Shown: positions 7,055 through 13,818, counted from the stretch's first letter. The stretch is DNA of 16,552 nt from DATHVI01 sp035461385 (GCA_035461385.1 DATHVI010000094.1:1-16552); one strand, 5' to 3'. A program made the numbers and translations. Notes: generated by a model from the sequence alone, not told the origin.

Positions 7055-7696
7055 TCAGCCGCGGCTGAGCTCGGCGAGGAACGGGTTCGTCGCCCGCTCG
7101 GCGCCGAGGGTGGTGATCCCCATGTGGCCGGGGTAGACGGTCGTCTCCTCGGGGAATCGCTCGACCAACGTCCGCAGGCTCTCGAGCAGCGTCCCCCAGT
7201 CGCCGCCGGGGAGGTCGACGCGGCCGACCGAGCCCTGGAAGAGGACGTCGCCGGAGAGCACCATCCGATCGGCGGCGAACGAGTAGGTGACGTGGCCGGG
7301 GCTGTGGCCGGGGGTATGGAGGACGTCGATCTCGAACCCCGCGAGCTCGAGCCGCTCGCCGCCGGCGACGGTCTCGTCGGCGTCGTAGCTCTCGTATGGC
7401 CCGAACCCCGGCCAGGGGACGAAGCTCATGATGTCGGCGAGCACCGGGACCTCGATCTCGGGGCAGTAGACCGGCGCCCCGGTGGCGCGGGCGACCGGCG
7501 CGACGGCGCCGATGTGGTCGAAGTGGCAGTGGGTGATCAGGATCGCCTCGACGCCGATCCCGAGCTCGTCGACGGCGGCGAGGATCCGCTCCGGCTCGTC
7601 GCCGGGGTCGACGACGAGGCCGCGGTCGGAGCCGTCGCGGCGCAGCAGGTAGCAGTTCTCAGCGACCTCGCCGACGGTGAGGCTGCGAACGTCCAT
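7055..7696 (-). CDS. Metallo-beta-lactamase-fold hydrolase (glyoxalase II-like)
   Basis: This encodes 213 residues, a dinuclear metal hydrolase of the glyoxalase II-like (COG0491) group, cytoplasmic with no signal peptide. The HxHxDH motif is THCHFDHIG, giving ligands His56, His58, Asp60 and His61. The others are His131 (HTPGHSPGH), Asp150 (LSGDVLF) and His191 (YPGHMGITTLGAERATNPFL). The substrate is uncertain: family members hydrolyse thioesters such as S-lactoylglutathione, but these short actinobacterial forms lack the glutathione-binding C-terminal helical domain of true GloB, so another thiol ester or ester is likely. The ATG at 7694-7696 overlaps the TGA of the upstream membrane protein by one base (TGATG), so the two are probably translationally coupled. 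Confidence 0.92.
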   Translation of the reverse strand: MDVRSLTVGEVAENCYLLRRDGSDRGLVVDPGDEPERILAAVDELGIGVEAILITHCHFDHIGAVAPVARATGAPVYCPEIEVPVLADIMSFVPWPGFGPYESYDADETVAGGERLELAGFEIDVLHTPGHSPGHVTYSFAADRMVLSGDVLFQGSVGRVDLPGGDWGTLLESLRTLVERFPEETTVYPGHMGITTLGAERATNPFLAELSRG

Positions 7697-8064
7697 CAGC
7701 GCTCGGGCTCCGCCTGGCGGCGGCGCTGGAGCATCCGCTGGCGGCGGCGCCAGAAGAAGCGGTCGAGCTGGTAGCCGAGCGGGACGTAGAGGACCATCAT
7801 CAGCGCCGAGAGCAAGAGCGCCGTCTGCAGCTCGTAGCGGAACAGCAGCATCAGCAGCGCGAAGAAGATGATCGCCCCGACCACCGCGCGGGTGATCGCG
7901 CTGCTCCAGCTCGGCGCCCGGTCGCGGCGGTCCTGCGAGCGCCGCTTCGCCTGCGAGCGGGCCTCGGCGCGCGAGCGCGGGCGCCCGCGCCGGCCGCGGG
8001 TGTCGATCCGCCCGCTCTGGGTGCCGCGGCGCTTCTTGCGGCGTCTCTTCCTCGTCTGCGGCAT
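7696..8064 (-). CDS. Highly basic small membrane protein, unknown function
   Basis: This encodes 122 residues. The first 50 are dominated by Arg/Lys (it begins MPQTRKRRRKKRRGTQSGRI) and are probably disordered. Two hydrophobic segments follow at about 56-74 (TRAVVGAIIFFALLMLLF) and 79-100 (LQTALLLSALMMVLYVPLGY). The tail is again Arg-rich (RRRQRMLQRRRQAEPER). By the positive-inside rule both termini should be cytoplasmic, leaving a short hairpin in the membrane. I do not recognise the family. The start is the ATG at 8062-8064, with AGGTGA 4 bases before it placed right behind a strong hairpin. It is coupled to the hydrolase gene by a one-base overlap. A membrane anchor with an RNA- or phospholipid-binding tail is conceivable but not shown. 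Confidence 0.8.
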   Translation of the reverse strand: MPQTRKRRRKKRRGTQSGRIDTRGRRGRPRSRAEARSQAKRRSQDRRDRAPSWSSAITRAVVGAIIFFALLMLLFRYELQTALLLSALMMVLYVPLGYQLDRFFWRRRQRMLQRRRQAEPER

Positions 8065-8076
8065 TAAGTCACCTGC

Positions 8077-8091
8077 GGCGGCTTCGCCGCC
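8077..8091. promoter_or_regulatory. Leader hairpin just before the ribosome-binding site
   Basis: GGCGGC (8077-8082) and GCCGCC (8086-8091) form a 6-bp all-GC stem with a three-base loop. On the minus strand it lies between two copies of GCAGGTG, and the second copy contains the AGGTGA ribosome-binding site of the basic membrane protein. Folding of the hairpin, or pairing of the duplicate upstream copy, could change access to the start. It lacks a U-tract on either side, so it is not a classic terminator. Confidence 0.4.
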
Positions 8092-8132
8092 CCACCTGCA
8101 TCTCGCGGCACCGACCTGGCAGCTCGGACATC

Positions 8133-8186
8133 CCCGTTGCGAATCGGCTCCGGCACCGCGCCATCACCCTGATCCTACGCAACGGG
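8133..8186. repeat. 9-bp inverted repeat with 36-base spacer
   Basis: CCCGTTGCG (8133-8141) and CGCAACGGG (8178-8186) are perfectly complementary. On the minus strand the repeat lies between the stop of the formimidoyltransferase gene and the start of the basic membrane protein gene, where it could fold into a large stem-loop in a leader or trailer. A minus-strand TAGGAT box (8172-8177) at its upstream edge could start the transcript of the two downstream genes, giving a leader of roughly 100 bases. Confidence 0.4.
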
Positions 8187-8196
8187 CGCCGATCGC

Positions 8197-9072
8197 TCAG
8201 CCCACCCGGAGCCGCCGCTCGATCACGTGGAGGTCCGGCTCGAAGCCGGCGATCGGGACGTCGTCGGGGTAGTCGCGGAGCGCCGCCTCGGGGACGAGGC
8301 CGACGAGCTCGGCCTCGACCGGGCGGGCGCCGTGCGGGGCGGCGAGCTCGCGGACGCGCGCGACGACCTCCGCGAGCGGCACCGCGACCGGGTCGTGGAC
8401 GTTCGTCGACACCTGGGCGCGGCCGGCGAGGTCGATCCCGATCGCCCGCACCCCGGGGAGCCCGCCGCCGCTCTCGCGAAGCTCGGCGGCGATCGTCCGC
8501 GCGACGTCGGCGTCGAGCCGGTCGAGGACGACGTTGAACGCGGCGAGCGGGCGGCGCGCGGTGACGAGCGTCGCCCCGGCGCTCGGGTGCGGCGCCGCCG
8601 GGCCGAGGTCGGGCGAGAGCTCGCCGGCGCGCATCCGCCGCGCGAGCTCGACAACCCCGCCCTGGCGGAAGTAGGAGCGCTCGCGGCGGCGCCGGTCGGC
8701 GGCGAGCTCGCCGTAGAGGAACACCGGCACGCCGAGGCCGGCGATCGCCTCCGCCGCCGCCAGCGCCTCGGCCCGTGCCGCCGGGCGGTCCTCGTCGGTG
8801 AGGTAGATCGCCGGGCAGACGTCGAGCGCGCCGATCCGCGGGTGGGCGCCCGCGTGGCGGCGGAGGTCGATCCGCTCGACGCAGGCGCGCGCCCCGCTCG
8901 CGAGCGCCCCGGCGAGCTCGCCCGCCGGGCCCGAGGCGGTGACCACGGTGCGGTTGTGGACCGGGTCCGAGTGGAGGTCGAGGACGGCCGCCCCGCGCGC
9001 GAACTCGGCCGCGAGCGCGCCGATCAGGTCGGCGTCGCGCCCCTCGGAGAAGTTCGGCACCGCGAGCAGCAA
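8197..9072 (-). CDS. ftcD: Glutamate formimidoyltransferase (FtcD N-domain type)
   Basis: This moves the formimino group from N-formimino-glutamate to tetrahydrofolate, or does a related folate transfer. It encodes 291 residues, matching a stand-alone transferase without the cyclodeaminase half found in animal FTCD. Motifs seen are VPNFSEGRD (5-13), DPVHNRTVVTASG (36-48), the HAGAHPRIGALDVCPAIY stretch (73-90, containing the catalytic-type His) and a C-terminal VSTNVHDP segment. The first codon is probably the TTG at 9070-9072: minus-strand TATGCT lies 6 bases before it, there is no Shine-Dalgarno, and upstream codons are not conserved. A GTG four codons later, right at VPNF, is the alternative. 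No hut genes are adjacent, so a role in histidine breakdown cannot be read from the neighbourhood. Confidence 0.93.
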   Translation of the reverse strand: MLLAVPNFSEGRDADLIGALAAEFARGAAVLDLHSDPVHNRTVVTASGPAGELAGALASGARACVERIDLRRHAGAHPRIGALDVCPAIYLTDEDRPAARAEALAAAEAIAGLGVPVFLYGELAADRRRRERSYFRQGGVVELARRMRAGELSPDLGPAAPHPSAGATLVTARRPLAAFNVVLDRLDADVARTIAAELRESGGGLPGVRAIGIDLAGRAQVSTNVHDPVAVPLAEVVARVRELAAPHGARPVEAELVGLVPEAALRDYPDDVPIAGFEPDLHVIERRLRVG

Positions 9073-9078
9073 GGGGTG

Positions 9079-9084
9079 AGCATA
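9079..9084 (-). promoter_or_regulatory. Predicted -10 box of ftcD (leaderless)
   Basis: Minus-strand TATGCT is a close match to TATAAT and ends 6 bases before the TTG start, with no ribosome-binding site between. This supports a leaderless mRNA starting at or very near the TTG. Confidence 0.5.
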
Positions 9085-9133
9085 TGCGCGATCCGGCGAC
9101 GCTTCGGTCAGCGCCGAACGGAGGGGGCGAGAT

Positions 9134-9164
9134 GCGCGGCTCGGCGATCAGGGCCGAGCCGCGC
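9134..9164 (-). terminator. Strong GC hairpin downstream of the secreted protein gene
   Basis: GCGCGGCTCGGC (9134-9145) and GCCGAGCCGCGC (9153-9164) form a perfect 12-bp stem with a 7-base loop. It begins 5 bases past the stop codon of the 9170-9793 gene on the minus strand and lies about 60 bases before the ftcD start. There is no run of T after it, as is common for actinobacterial terminators. I read it as the terminator that separates the secreted protein gene from ftcD. Confidence 0.65.
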
Positions 9165-9169
9165 GCGCC

Positions 9170-9793
9170 TCAACGTCGGCTGAGCTTGACCGCGTCGACC
9201 GCGGCGCTGAAGAAGCTCTGGTTGTCGACCTGCGCGATCCGCAGCCTCACCTCGCGGCCGTTGAAGCGGGAGATGTTCTTCTCGATCTTCCGCGGCTGGA
9301 TGCTCAACGGGTCGCCGACCTTGGTCCTGAAGATGTTGACGAGGATGTGCTTCTTCTTCATCGAGCGCAGCCCCGCCTCCGGCTTGATCAGATCGATCCG
9401 GTACTGCTGGTTCGGGCGGCGCCGATGCGAGAGCGACCGCGGCGTTGCGAACCGCTCCGCCTCGTTCGTGTAGTAGACGCGGAGCTTGAGGATGTTGCGG
9501 ACGCCCTTCTTCAGCCGCAGGGTCCGATGGAGGACGTTCGAGCTCGGGTTGTTCTGGACCGAGACCGCCGCGTAGTTGCCCTGCGGCGGCTCCGGGACGA
9601 TCTCACCGGTTCCCGAGTAGACCTTCCACTTCCCCGCCCCGCGGCTGTCCTTCTTCCACCCCTTGAGGTTGCCGTTCTCGAAGCCGCCGTTGCCGAGCCC
9701 CGAGGCGAGCGACGCGCCGCCCGCGACCAGCAGCACCGTCGCCCCCGCCACCAGCAGGCCGCGCCGTCGCGCACGCCCTCCGAACAAACCCAT
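9170..9793 (-). CDS. Secreted protein with beta-sandwich (carbohydrate-binding-like) domain
   Basis: This encodes 207 residues. Residues 1-31 form a signal peptide: MGLFGGRARRR, then hydrophobic GLLVAGATVLLVAGGASLA. The mature part opens with LGNGGFENGNLKGWKKDS (33-50). NGGFE-G-GW is the typical first strand of extracellular galactose-binding-like jelly-roll domains. The end, with VRLRIAQVDNQSFFSAAVDAVKL, matches the last strands of such domains (usually a D-x-V-x-L ending). It is rich in Lys and Arg, for example a GLRSMKKKHI stretch. It probably acts outside the cell by binding a polymer or surface, with no catalytic motif. The start is the ATG at 9791-9793 with GAGGATGAGGAG directly upstream; the longer open frame upstream lacks a signal-peptide pattern. 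A strong hairpin follows the stop. Confidence 0.82.
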   Translation of the reverse strand: MGLFGGRARRRGLLVAGATVLLVAGGASLASGLGNGGFENGNLKGWKKDSRGAGKWKVYSGTGEIVPEPPQGNYAAVSVQNNPSSNVLHRTLRLKKGVRNILKLRVYYTNEAERFATPRSLSHRRRPNQQYRIDLIKPEAGLRSMKKKHILVNIFRTKVGDPLSIQPRKIEKNISRFNGREVRLRIAQVDNQSFFSAAVDAVKLSRR

Positions 9794-9832
9794 CTCCTCA
9801 TCCTCTCGTCGTGGTCTGGGCGGGAGTAATGC

Positions 9833-9850
9833 ACGCGGCGAAAGCCGCGT
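9833..9850. promoter_or_regulatory. 7-bp hairpin upstream of the secreted protein gene
   Basis: ACGCGGC (9833-9839) and GCCGCGT (9844-9850) pair perfectly around GAAA. On the minus strand this lies 40 bases before the ATG of the secreted protein gene and about 110 bases after the aminopeptidase stop. It may be the aminopeptidase terminator (no T-run) or part of the leader of the secreted protein gene. Confidence 0.4.
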
Positions 9851-9958
9851 CATCAGTAGATCCCCGCAGCCCGCCCACGGGATCGGGGGGGTCGGTCGGC
9901 GGCGGCCTAAAGAGCGGCGCCCGCGGAGCGACGCCCGCGGCGGCGGCGCGCGCGGGGC

Positions 9959-10909
9959 TCAGACGAGCAGCTCGCCGGCGCGGACGAGCGGCTCGCCGTC
10001 GATCGCGACGTCCGGCTTCATCACCACGCAGTCGAGGTGGACCGGCACCTGGACGGTGCCGCCGATCCCGGCCGAGGCGCCGAAGGCGACGTGGGCGGTG
10101 CCGAGGATCTTCTCGTCCTCGAGCAGGTTGCCGGAGAGGATCGCCTTGTCGTTGGTTCCGATCCCGAGCTCGGCGACGTTGGTGCCGTCGGGCCCGTGGA
10201 CGGTGAGCAGCTCGAGCAGCCGCTCGCCCTCCGCCCCGCTCGCCGATCGCAGGTGCCCGCCCTCGATCTCGAGCGCGACCGGGGCGGCGGGGCGGCCGAC
10301 GGCGGCGATCGTGCCGTCGACCACGAGCCGGCCCTCCGAGGTCCCCTCGACCGGGGCGATGAACCCCTCGCCGCAGGGCAGGTTCCCGAACGCCCCCCGC
10401 TCTCCGAGCTCGCCCGCGTCGGGGATCGCGTCGCGGCCCTCGAGCCCGAGCCGCAGGTCGGACCCGTTCGCGCAGGTGATCCGCGCCTCCGAGCCGGCGG
10501 TGAGCGCGTCGGCGACGGCGCGGCCGCGACGGCGAAGCTCGTCCATGTCGGCGCTCATCACCCGGGCGAGCATCTCCTCCGTCGCCCCGGGGAGGGTCGC
10601 GATCCGCGCCCCGCGCTCGCTCGCCTCCTTGCGGGCGGCGGTGTGGGAGAGCGAGTGCACGGTCGGCGCGAGGACGACGTCGGCGGCCGCCATCGCCGCA
10701 GCGACGGTCGGCGGCGGCTCGGCGGCGTGCGAGTCGCGCTCGGCGATCATCGCCAGCACCGCGTCGGCCCCGGCGCGGCCGGCCTCGCCGCGAAGCCGCT
10801 CACCGAGCCCGATCGTCGCCGGATTGCAGACGACCAGCACCTCCTCGCCCTCGGCGACTGCGAGGCAGTCGTGGATCACCGCGTGCACGGCTCGATCGAG
10901 ATCGCTCAC
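9959..10909 (-). CDS. Leucyl aminopeptidase, family M29-like (COG2309)
   Basis: This encodes 316 residues, shorter than the roughly 400-residue aminopeptidase T and similar to the short members of this family. It would remove N-terminal residues from peptides in the cytoplasm. Expected metal-ligand segments are present: LPCGEGFIAPVEGTSEG (Glu in GEGF), ELGIGTN, LLEDEKILGTAHVAFG (Glu and His) and VPVHLDCVV (His and Asp) near the C-terminus. The usual Gly-Tyr-Pro after GTxHxAxG is replaced by a Gly/Ala-rich GASAGIGG, so the Tyr of aminopeptidase T may be absent. I chose the GTG at 10907-10909 (VSDLDRAVHAVIHDC). A TAGGGT box 8 bases upstream and no ribosome-binding site suggest a leaderless mRNA. 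The long open frame upstream of it is antisense to the secreted protein gene at 10974. Confidence 0.88.
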   Translation of the reverse strand: MSDLDRAVHAVIHDCLAVAEGEEVLVVCNPATIGLGERLRGEAGRAGADAVLAMIAERDSHAAEPPPTVAAAMAAADVVLAPTVHSLSHTAARKEASERGARIATLPGATEEMLARVMSADMDELRRRGRAVADALTAGSEARITCANGSDLRLGLEGRDAIPDAGELGERGAFGNLPCGEGFIAPVEGTSEGRLVVDGTIAAVGRPAAPVALEIEGGHLRSASGAEGERLLELLTVHGPDGTNVAELGIGTNDKAILSGNLLEDEKILGTAHVAFGASAGIGGTVQVPVHLDCVVMKPDVAIDGEPLVRAGELLV

Positions 10910-10917
10910 GCCGCGGG

Positions 10918-10941
10918 ACCCTACGGGAACCGAGGTATGGT
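10918..10941. promoter_or_regulatory. Divergent promoter pair between the aminopeptidase and secreted protein genes
   Basis: Two TAnnnT boxes lie back to back. Minus-strand TAGGGT (10918-10923) is 8 bases before the aminopeptidase GTG. Plus-strand TATGGT (10936-10941) is 32 bases before the GTG at 10974, which has a G-rich ribosome-binding site. So the leftward gene looks leaderless and the rightward gene has a normal short leader. The 64-base spacer is just large enough for both. Confidence 0.5.
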
Positions 10942-10973
10942 GGTGTCCGCCACCAACCCGCAGAGGGGGGAAC

Positions 10974-11396
10974 GTGAACCACTCCGCACACGAGCTGCCG
11001 AACCGGCGCCCGCTTGCCGCGGGTGCCGGCCTCGCGGCGCTGATCCTCGGCGTCGGGGCGATCGCCGCCACCGACGCGAGCAAGGGAGCCGCCAAGATCG
11101 CGACCGAGGTCGTCGTCTTCTCGGCCGGCGTCGAGGACGGCGACTTCGTCGCCCTCGGCAAGGTGACCTCGAAGCGCAAGAAGTGTCGCGCCAACCGCAA
11201 GATCGTCCTCCGGGTCGAGCGAGACGGCGCAACGAAGCTCGCCGACAGCGGCCGGACGAGCGCCCGCGGCGGCTGGTACCTGATCGCGCCGAGCACCGAC
11301 GACCTGACCCAGTTCACGGTCAAGGCGCCGCGCAAGCGCCTCTCAAACGGTGCCGTCTGCTCCCGCGCGGCCTACAGAGACGCGGTCGCCCAGTGA
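10974..11396 (+). CDS. Small secreted protein, paralog 1 (two-Cys domain)
   Basis: This encodes 140 residues from a GTG at 10974-10976 behind an AGAGGGGGG ribosome-binding site. Residues about 10-35 are an N-terminal export signal (RRPLAAGAGLAALILGVGAI). The mature domain includes ATEVVVFSAGVEDGDFVALG (43-62), then KVTSKRKKCRANRKIVLRVE (63-82), SARGGWYLIA and KRLSNGAVCS. Cys71 and Cys129 are 58 residues apart, exactly as in the next gene, so a disulfide is likely. The pattern looks like a small beta-sandwich. It resembles small secreted proteins I associate with Thermoleophilia, but I know no function. Paralog 2 begins 46 bases downstream, so the two were probably made by tandem duplication and may be co-transcribed. 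Confidence 0.85.
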   Translation: MNHSAHELPNRRPLAAGAGLAALILGVGAIAATDASKGAAKIATEVVVFSAGVEDGDFVALGKVTSKRKKCRANRKIVLRVERDGATKLADSGRTSARGGWYLIAPSTDDLTQFTVKAPRKRLSNGAVCSRAAYRDAVAQ

Positions 11397-11442
11397 AGGG
11401 CGCGACACCGCCGGCCACCGCGGCCCGGACGAGGGAGATGGC

Positions 11443-11856
11443 ATGAACGCAATACCGCTCGACCGGCGCCCGGTCGTCAGGGCCTTCGCGCTCGCGGCGG
11501 TCGCGCTCTGCGCCTCGGCGGCGATCTTCGCCGCCGGCGCCGACGCGAAGGCGAAGATCCCGACCGAGATCGTGATCGACGGGGCCGGGGTCGCCGACGC
11601 CGACGTCGCCGCATTCGGCCGGGTCGAATCGAAGCGGCGGAAGTGCCGCAGCAACCGCAAGCTGGGCTTCCTCGTCGAGCGCTCGGGGGCGTTCGTGCCC
11701 GCCGACCGGACTCGCTCGAGCGCGAACGCCGGCTGGCTCCTGCTCGCGAGGCTCAGCGACGACTTCGGCCCGATAAGGGTCCGGGTCGAGCGCAAGCGGC
11801 TCCGCAACGGAGACGTCTGCAAGCGCGCGGCGAAGCCGGTTTCGATCGGGATGTAG
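11443..11856 (+). CDS. Small secreted protein, paralog 2 (two-Cys domain)
   Basis: This encodes 137 residues from an ATG at 11443-11445, with GAGGGAGA upstream as ribosome-binding site. The signal peptide is about 1-36 (VVRAFALAAVALCASAAIFA, cleavage near GADAKA). The mature part aligns with paralog 1 without large gaps: TEIVIDGAGVADADVAAFG, then ESKRRKCRSNRKLGFLVE, SANAGWLLLARLSDDFG and RKRLRNGDVCKRA. Cys68 and Cys126 keep the 58-residue spacing. Identity is moderate, so the duplication is not recent. No function is known. Its stop faces the convergent antiporter gene 52 bases away; that spacer has only weak 4-5 bp hairpins. Confidence 0.85.
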   Translation: MNAIPLDRRPVVRAFALAAVALCASAAIFAAGADAKAKIPTEIVIDGAGVADADVAAFGRVESKRRKCRSNRKLGFLVERSGAFVPADRTRSSANAGWLLLARLSDDFGPIRVRVERKRLRNGDVCKRAAKPVSIGM

Positions 11857-11908
11857 GGCCCGCTCGGGCGCATCGGCGGAGCCGGCTGTCCGCGTCCGGC
11901 CGGGAGGC

Positions 11909-13192
11909 TCAGCGCGCGCGTCGCTCGAGTCGCTCGCTGAGCGGCGTCGCGGTGATTCCGTGGAGGACAATCGAGATCCCGGCGCAGACGATCACCGTCC
12001 AGTAGATCTTCTCCCCCTCGGCGGCCGTCAGGTACCCGGACGCGATCGCGACCGCGGCGTAGTAGAACGAGCCGATCCCGCGGACCCCGAACCAGGCGAG
12101 GAACACGCGCTGTCCGCGGTCGAGGCGTGACCGCGCGGAGCTCAGCAGCACCGCCGCAGGCCGGATCACGAACAGCAGCACCGGCGCCAGCAGCCAGCCG
12201 GCGAGCCCGGGGTCGAGCAGGCCGGCGACGGTGACCGTGCTGCCGATCAGCAAGATCACCGCGAGCTCGCTCACCTTGCCGACCGTCTCGGCCCCGCCGT
12301 GGACGCGGGCGTGGTACTCGTGGTGGCGCTCCTGACGGCGGAACGCAAGCCCCCCGGCGAACGCGGCGAGGAACCCGTAGGCCCCGATCGCCTCGGTGAG
12401 GCCGTAGACGGCGAGCACCGCCGCAATCGCGAGCCAGCCGTCGTATTCGGCGATCAGCCAGCCCCGCCGGCGAAGCGCCGACGAGCCCGCCCCGAGCCCC
12501 CAGCCGGCGAGCGCGCCGACGGCGAGGCCGACGACGATCGGGTAGATGAGATCGGCCGAAAGCCACTCGCCGACCCAATCGGAGTTGCCCTCGGCGATGT
12601 GGAGGCCGAGGAAGACGAACGGGAACGCGAGCCCGTCGTTGAGGCCGGCCTCCGAGGTGAGCGCGAACCGCGGCTCGGGCTCGTCTTCCTCCCCCGGCGG
12701 CCCGACCTGCACCTCACCGGCGAGCACCGGATCGGTCGGCGCGAGCACCGCCCCGAGGACGATCGCGGCGCCGAGCGAGAGCCCCATCGCGAGGTCGGCG
12801 AAGACGGCGACCCCGGCGATCGTCAGCGGCATCACGATCCCGATCAGCCGGATCGTCGACGCCCACCCCCGGACGCTCAGCATCCGGTCGAGCTTGATCC
12901 CCGACGCGAACAGGGCGACGATGACCGCGAACTCGGCCGCGCGCTCGATGATCTTGGCGTCGTCGACCGGGTCGAGCAGGTCGAGGCCGACGGCGCTCAG
13001 CCCGGCCGAGATCCCCGCGCCCATGACGAGGTAGACGACCGCGGCGCTGAACGCCCGCTCGCGCTGTTGAGAGAGCGCGACGACGGCGGCGAACAGCGCG
13101 ACGCCGAAGACGACGAGGCCGATCGAGTAGAGGTCGCCGAAGTCCCAGCCGCGCACTGCCGCCAGGTCGGCGTGTCGGTCGAACGAGAGCAT
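11909..13192 (-). CDS. Na+/H+ (cation/proton) antiporter, CPA1 family
   Basis: This encodes 427 residues, an integral membrane exchanger that likely swaps cytoplasmic Na+ (or K+) for protons. About 12 hydrophobic segments are visible between residues 20 and 420. Signature pieces are VIVALFASGIKLD (90-102), GAVLAPTDPVLAGEV (147-161, with the conserved Asp154), RFALTSEAGLNDGLAFPFVF (175-194, ending the Asn-Asp pair at 185-186) and WFGVRGIGSFYY near the C-terminus. There is no long cytoplasmic regulatory tail such as TrkA-C. The ATG at 13190-13192 is preceded by TAACCT 9 bases upstream and no ribosome-binding site, so the mRNA is probably leaderless. It is divergent from the HHE protein gene across a 60-base spacer. 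Confidence 0.93.
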   Translation of the reverse strand: MLSFDRHADLAAVRGWDFGDLYSIGLVVFGVALFAAVVALSQQRERAFSAAVVYLVMGAGISAGLSAVGLDLLDPVDDAKIIERAAEFAVIVALFASGIKLDRMLSVRGWASTIRLIGIVMPLTIAGVAVFADLAMGLSLGAAIVLGAVLAPTDPVLAGEVQVGPPGEEDEPEPRFALTSEAGLNDGLAFPFVFLGLHIAEGNSDWVGEWLSADLIYPIVVGLAVGALAGWGLGAGSSALRRRGWLIAEYDGWLAIAAVLAVYGLTEAIGAYGFLAAFAGGLAFRRQERHHEYHARVHGGAETVGKVSELAVILLIGSTVTVAGLLDPGLAGWLLAPVLLFVIRPAAVLLSSARSRLDRGQRVFLAWFGVRGIGSFYYAAVAIASGYLTAAEGEKIYWTVIVCAGISIVLHGITATPLSERLERRAR

Positions 13193-13201
13193 CGGCGCGC
13201 G

Positions 13202-13244
13202 AGGTTAGTGCCGCCGGCTGGAGGGGGTCCGCGCCAGCTACCGT
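13202..13244. promoter_or_regulatory. Divergent leaderless promoters (antiporter / HHE protein)
   Basis: Minus-strand TAACCT (13202-13207) ends 9 bases before the antiporter ATG. Plus-strand TACCGT (13239-13244) ends 8 bases before the HHE-protein ATG. Neither gene has a Shine-Dalgarno sequence in the 60-base spacer. Both starts therefore look leaderless and share one control region. Confidence 0.5.
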
Positions 13245-13252
13245 CCCGACCG

Positions 13253-13768
13253 ATGGAGTCGCAGGCAGCACCGGCGCCCGGCGAGGCGCTCTACCGCGAG
13301 CTGCTCTGGGTCCACGACGCCCTCCGCGCCGACCTCGAGCGGGTCCGCGCCCTCGCCGACGAGACCCTCGCCGGCGCCGAGCCCGACCGCGTCGAGGCCG
13401 AGGTCGCAGACCTGCGGACGAACAGCCCGCTGTGGCGGCTGAAGACCGGCTGCCTCGCCCACTGCGGCTTCGTCCACCGCCATCACCGGCTCGAGGACGT
13501 CGCCCTGTTCCCCGCGCTCCTGCGCGCGAACCCCGACCTCGCCCCGGTGGTCGAGAAGCTCGCCGCCGACCACCGCTCGATCGCCGGTCGGGTCGAAGAC
13601 GTGGAGGCGGCAGTCCGGGCGCTCGGCGACGGCGACGGGCGCGGCGGGGAGACCGCCCGCCCGCAGGTCGCGAGCGCGCTCGACCGCCTCGCCGGCGAGC
13701 TGCTCGAGCACCTCGGCTACGAGGAGGAGCAGGTCGCCGAGACGATGCGGGCGATGACCGAGCTCTGA
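13253..13768 (+). CDS. Hemerythrin-like HHE domain protein
   Basis: This encodes 171 residues and is cytoplasmic, with no signal or membrane segment. It is a four-helix bundle of the HHE cation-binding family, which usually holds a diiron centre that binds O2 or senses oxygen, NO or redox state. Candidate ligands are His21 (WVHDALR), His70, His75, His77 and His78 with Glu81 (HRHHRLEDVALFP), His107 (AADHRS), His153 and Glu157 (LEHLGYEEEQV). The spacing fits HHE proteins rather than classical oxygen-carrier hemerythrin. I chose the ATG at 13253-13255 because it follows a TACCGT box by 8 bases and the upstream open frame is antisense to the antiporter. It could not be assigned to nitric-oxide repair (RIC/YtfE), which needs an N-terminal ScdA domain absent here. 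Confidence 0.88.
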   Translation: MESQAAPAPGEALYRELLWVHDALRADLERVRALADETLAGAEPDRVEAEVADLRTNSPLWRLKTGCLAHCGFVHRHHRLEDVALFPALLRANPDLAPVVEKLAADHRSIAGRVEDVEAAVRALGDGDGRGGETARPQVASALDRLAGELLEHLGYEEEQVAETMRAMTEL

Positions 13769-13769
13769 T

Positions 13770-13783
13770 CCCCCGTTCGGGGG
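13770..13783 (+). terminator. Short GC hairpin after the HHE protein gene
   Basis: CCCCC (13770-13774) and GGGGG (13779-13783) form a 5-bp stem around GTTC, starting two bases after the stop codon. No T-run follows. A weak intrinsic terminator is likely. Confidence 0.4.
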
Positions 13784-13804
13784 TCGGCGTTCGGGCCCCG
13801 GTGG

Positions 13805-13818
13805 GCGGTGATCACCGC
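13805..13818. promoter_or_regulatory. Perfect 14-bp palindrome, possible operator
   Basis: GCGGTGATCACCGC is fully palindromic. It lies 85 bases upstream of the small membrane protein ATG and 37 bases after the HHE-protein stop, in a spacer with no gene. The layout fits a repressor or activator site for the small membrane protein gene. Binding is inferred only from symmetry. Confidence 0.3.

Noticed and set aside
4706..7774. 1022-codon plus-strand open frame opposite hisS, SPFH, nfeD and the hydrolase
   Set aside because: It spans four well-supported minus-strand genes, and its product is Asp/Arg/Leu-rich with no domain, so it is an antisense artefact.
10910..11335. Upstream extension of the aminopeptidase frame
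   Set aside because: It is antisense to a secreted protein gene with its own signal peptide and ribosome-binding site.
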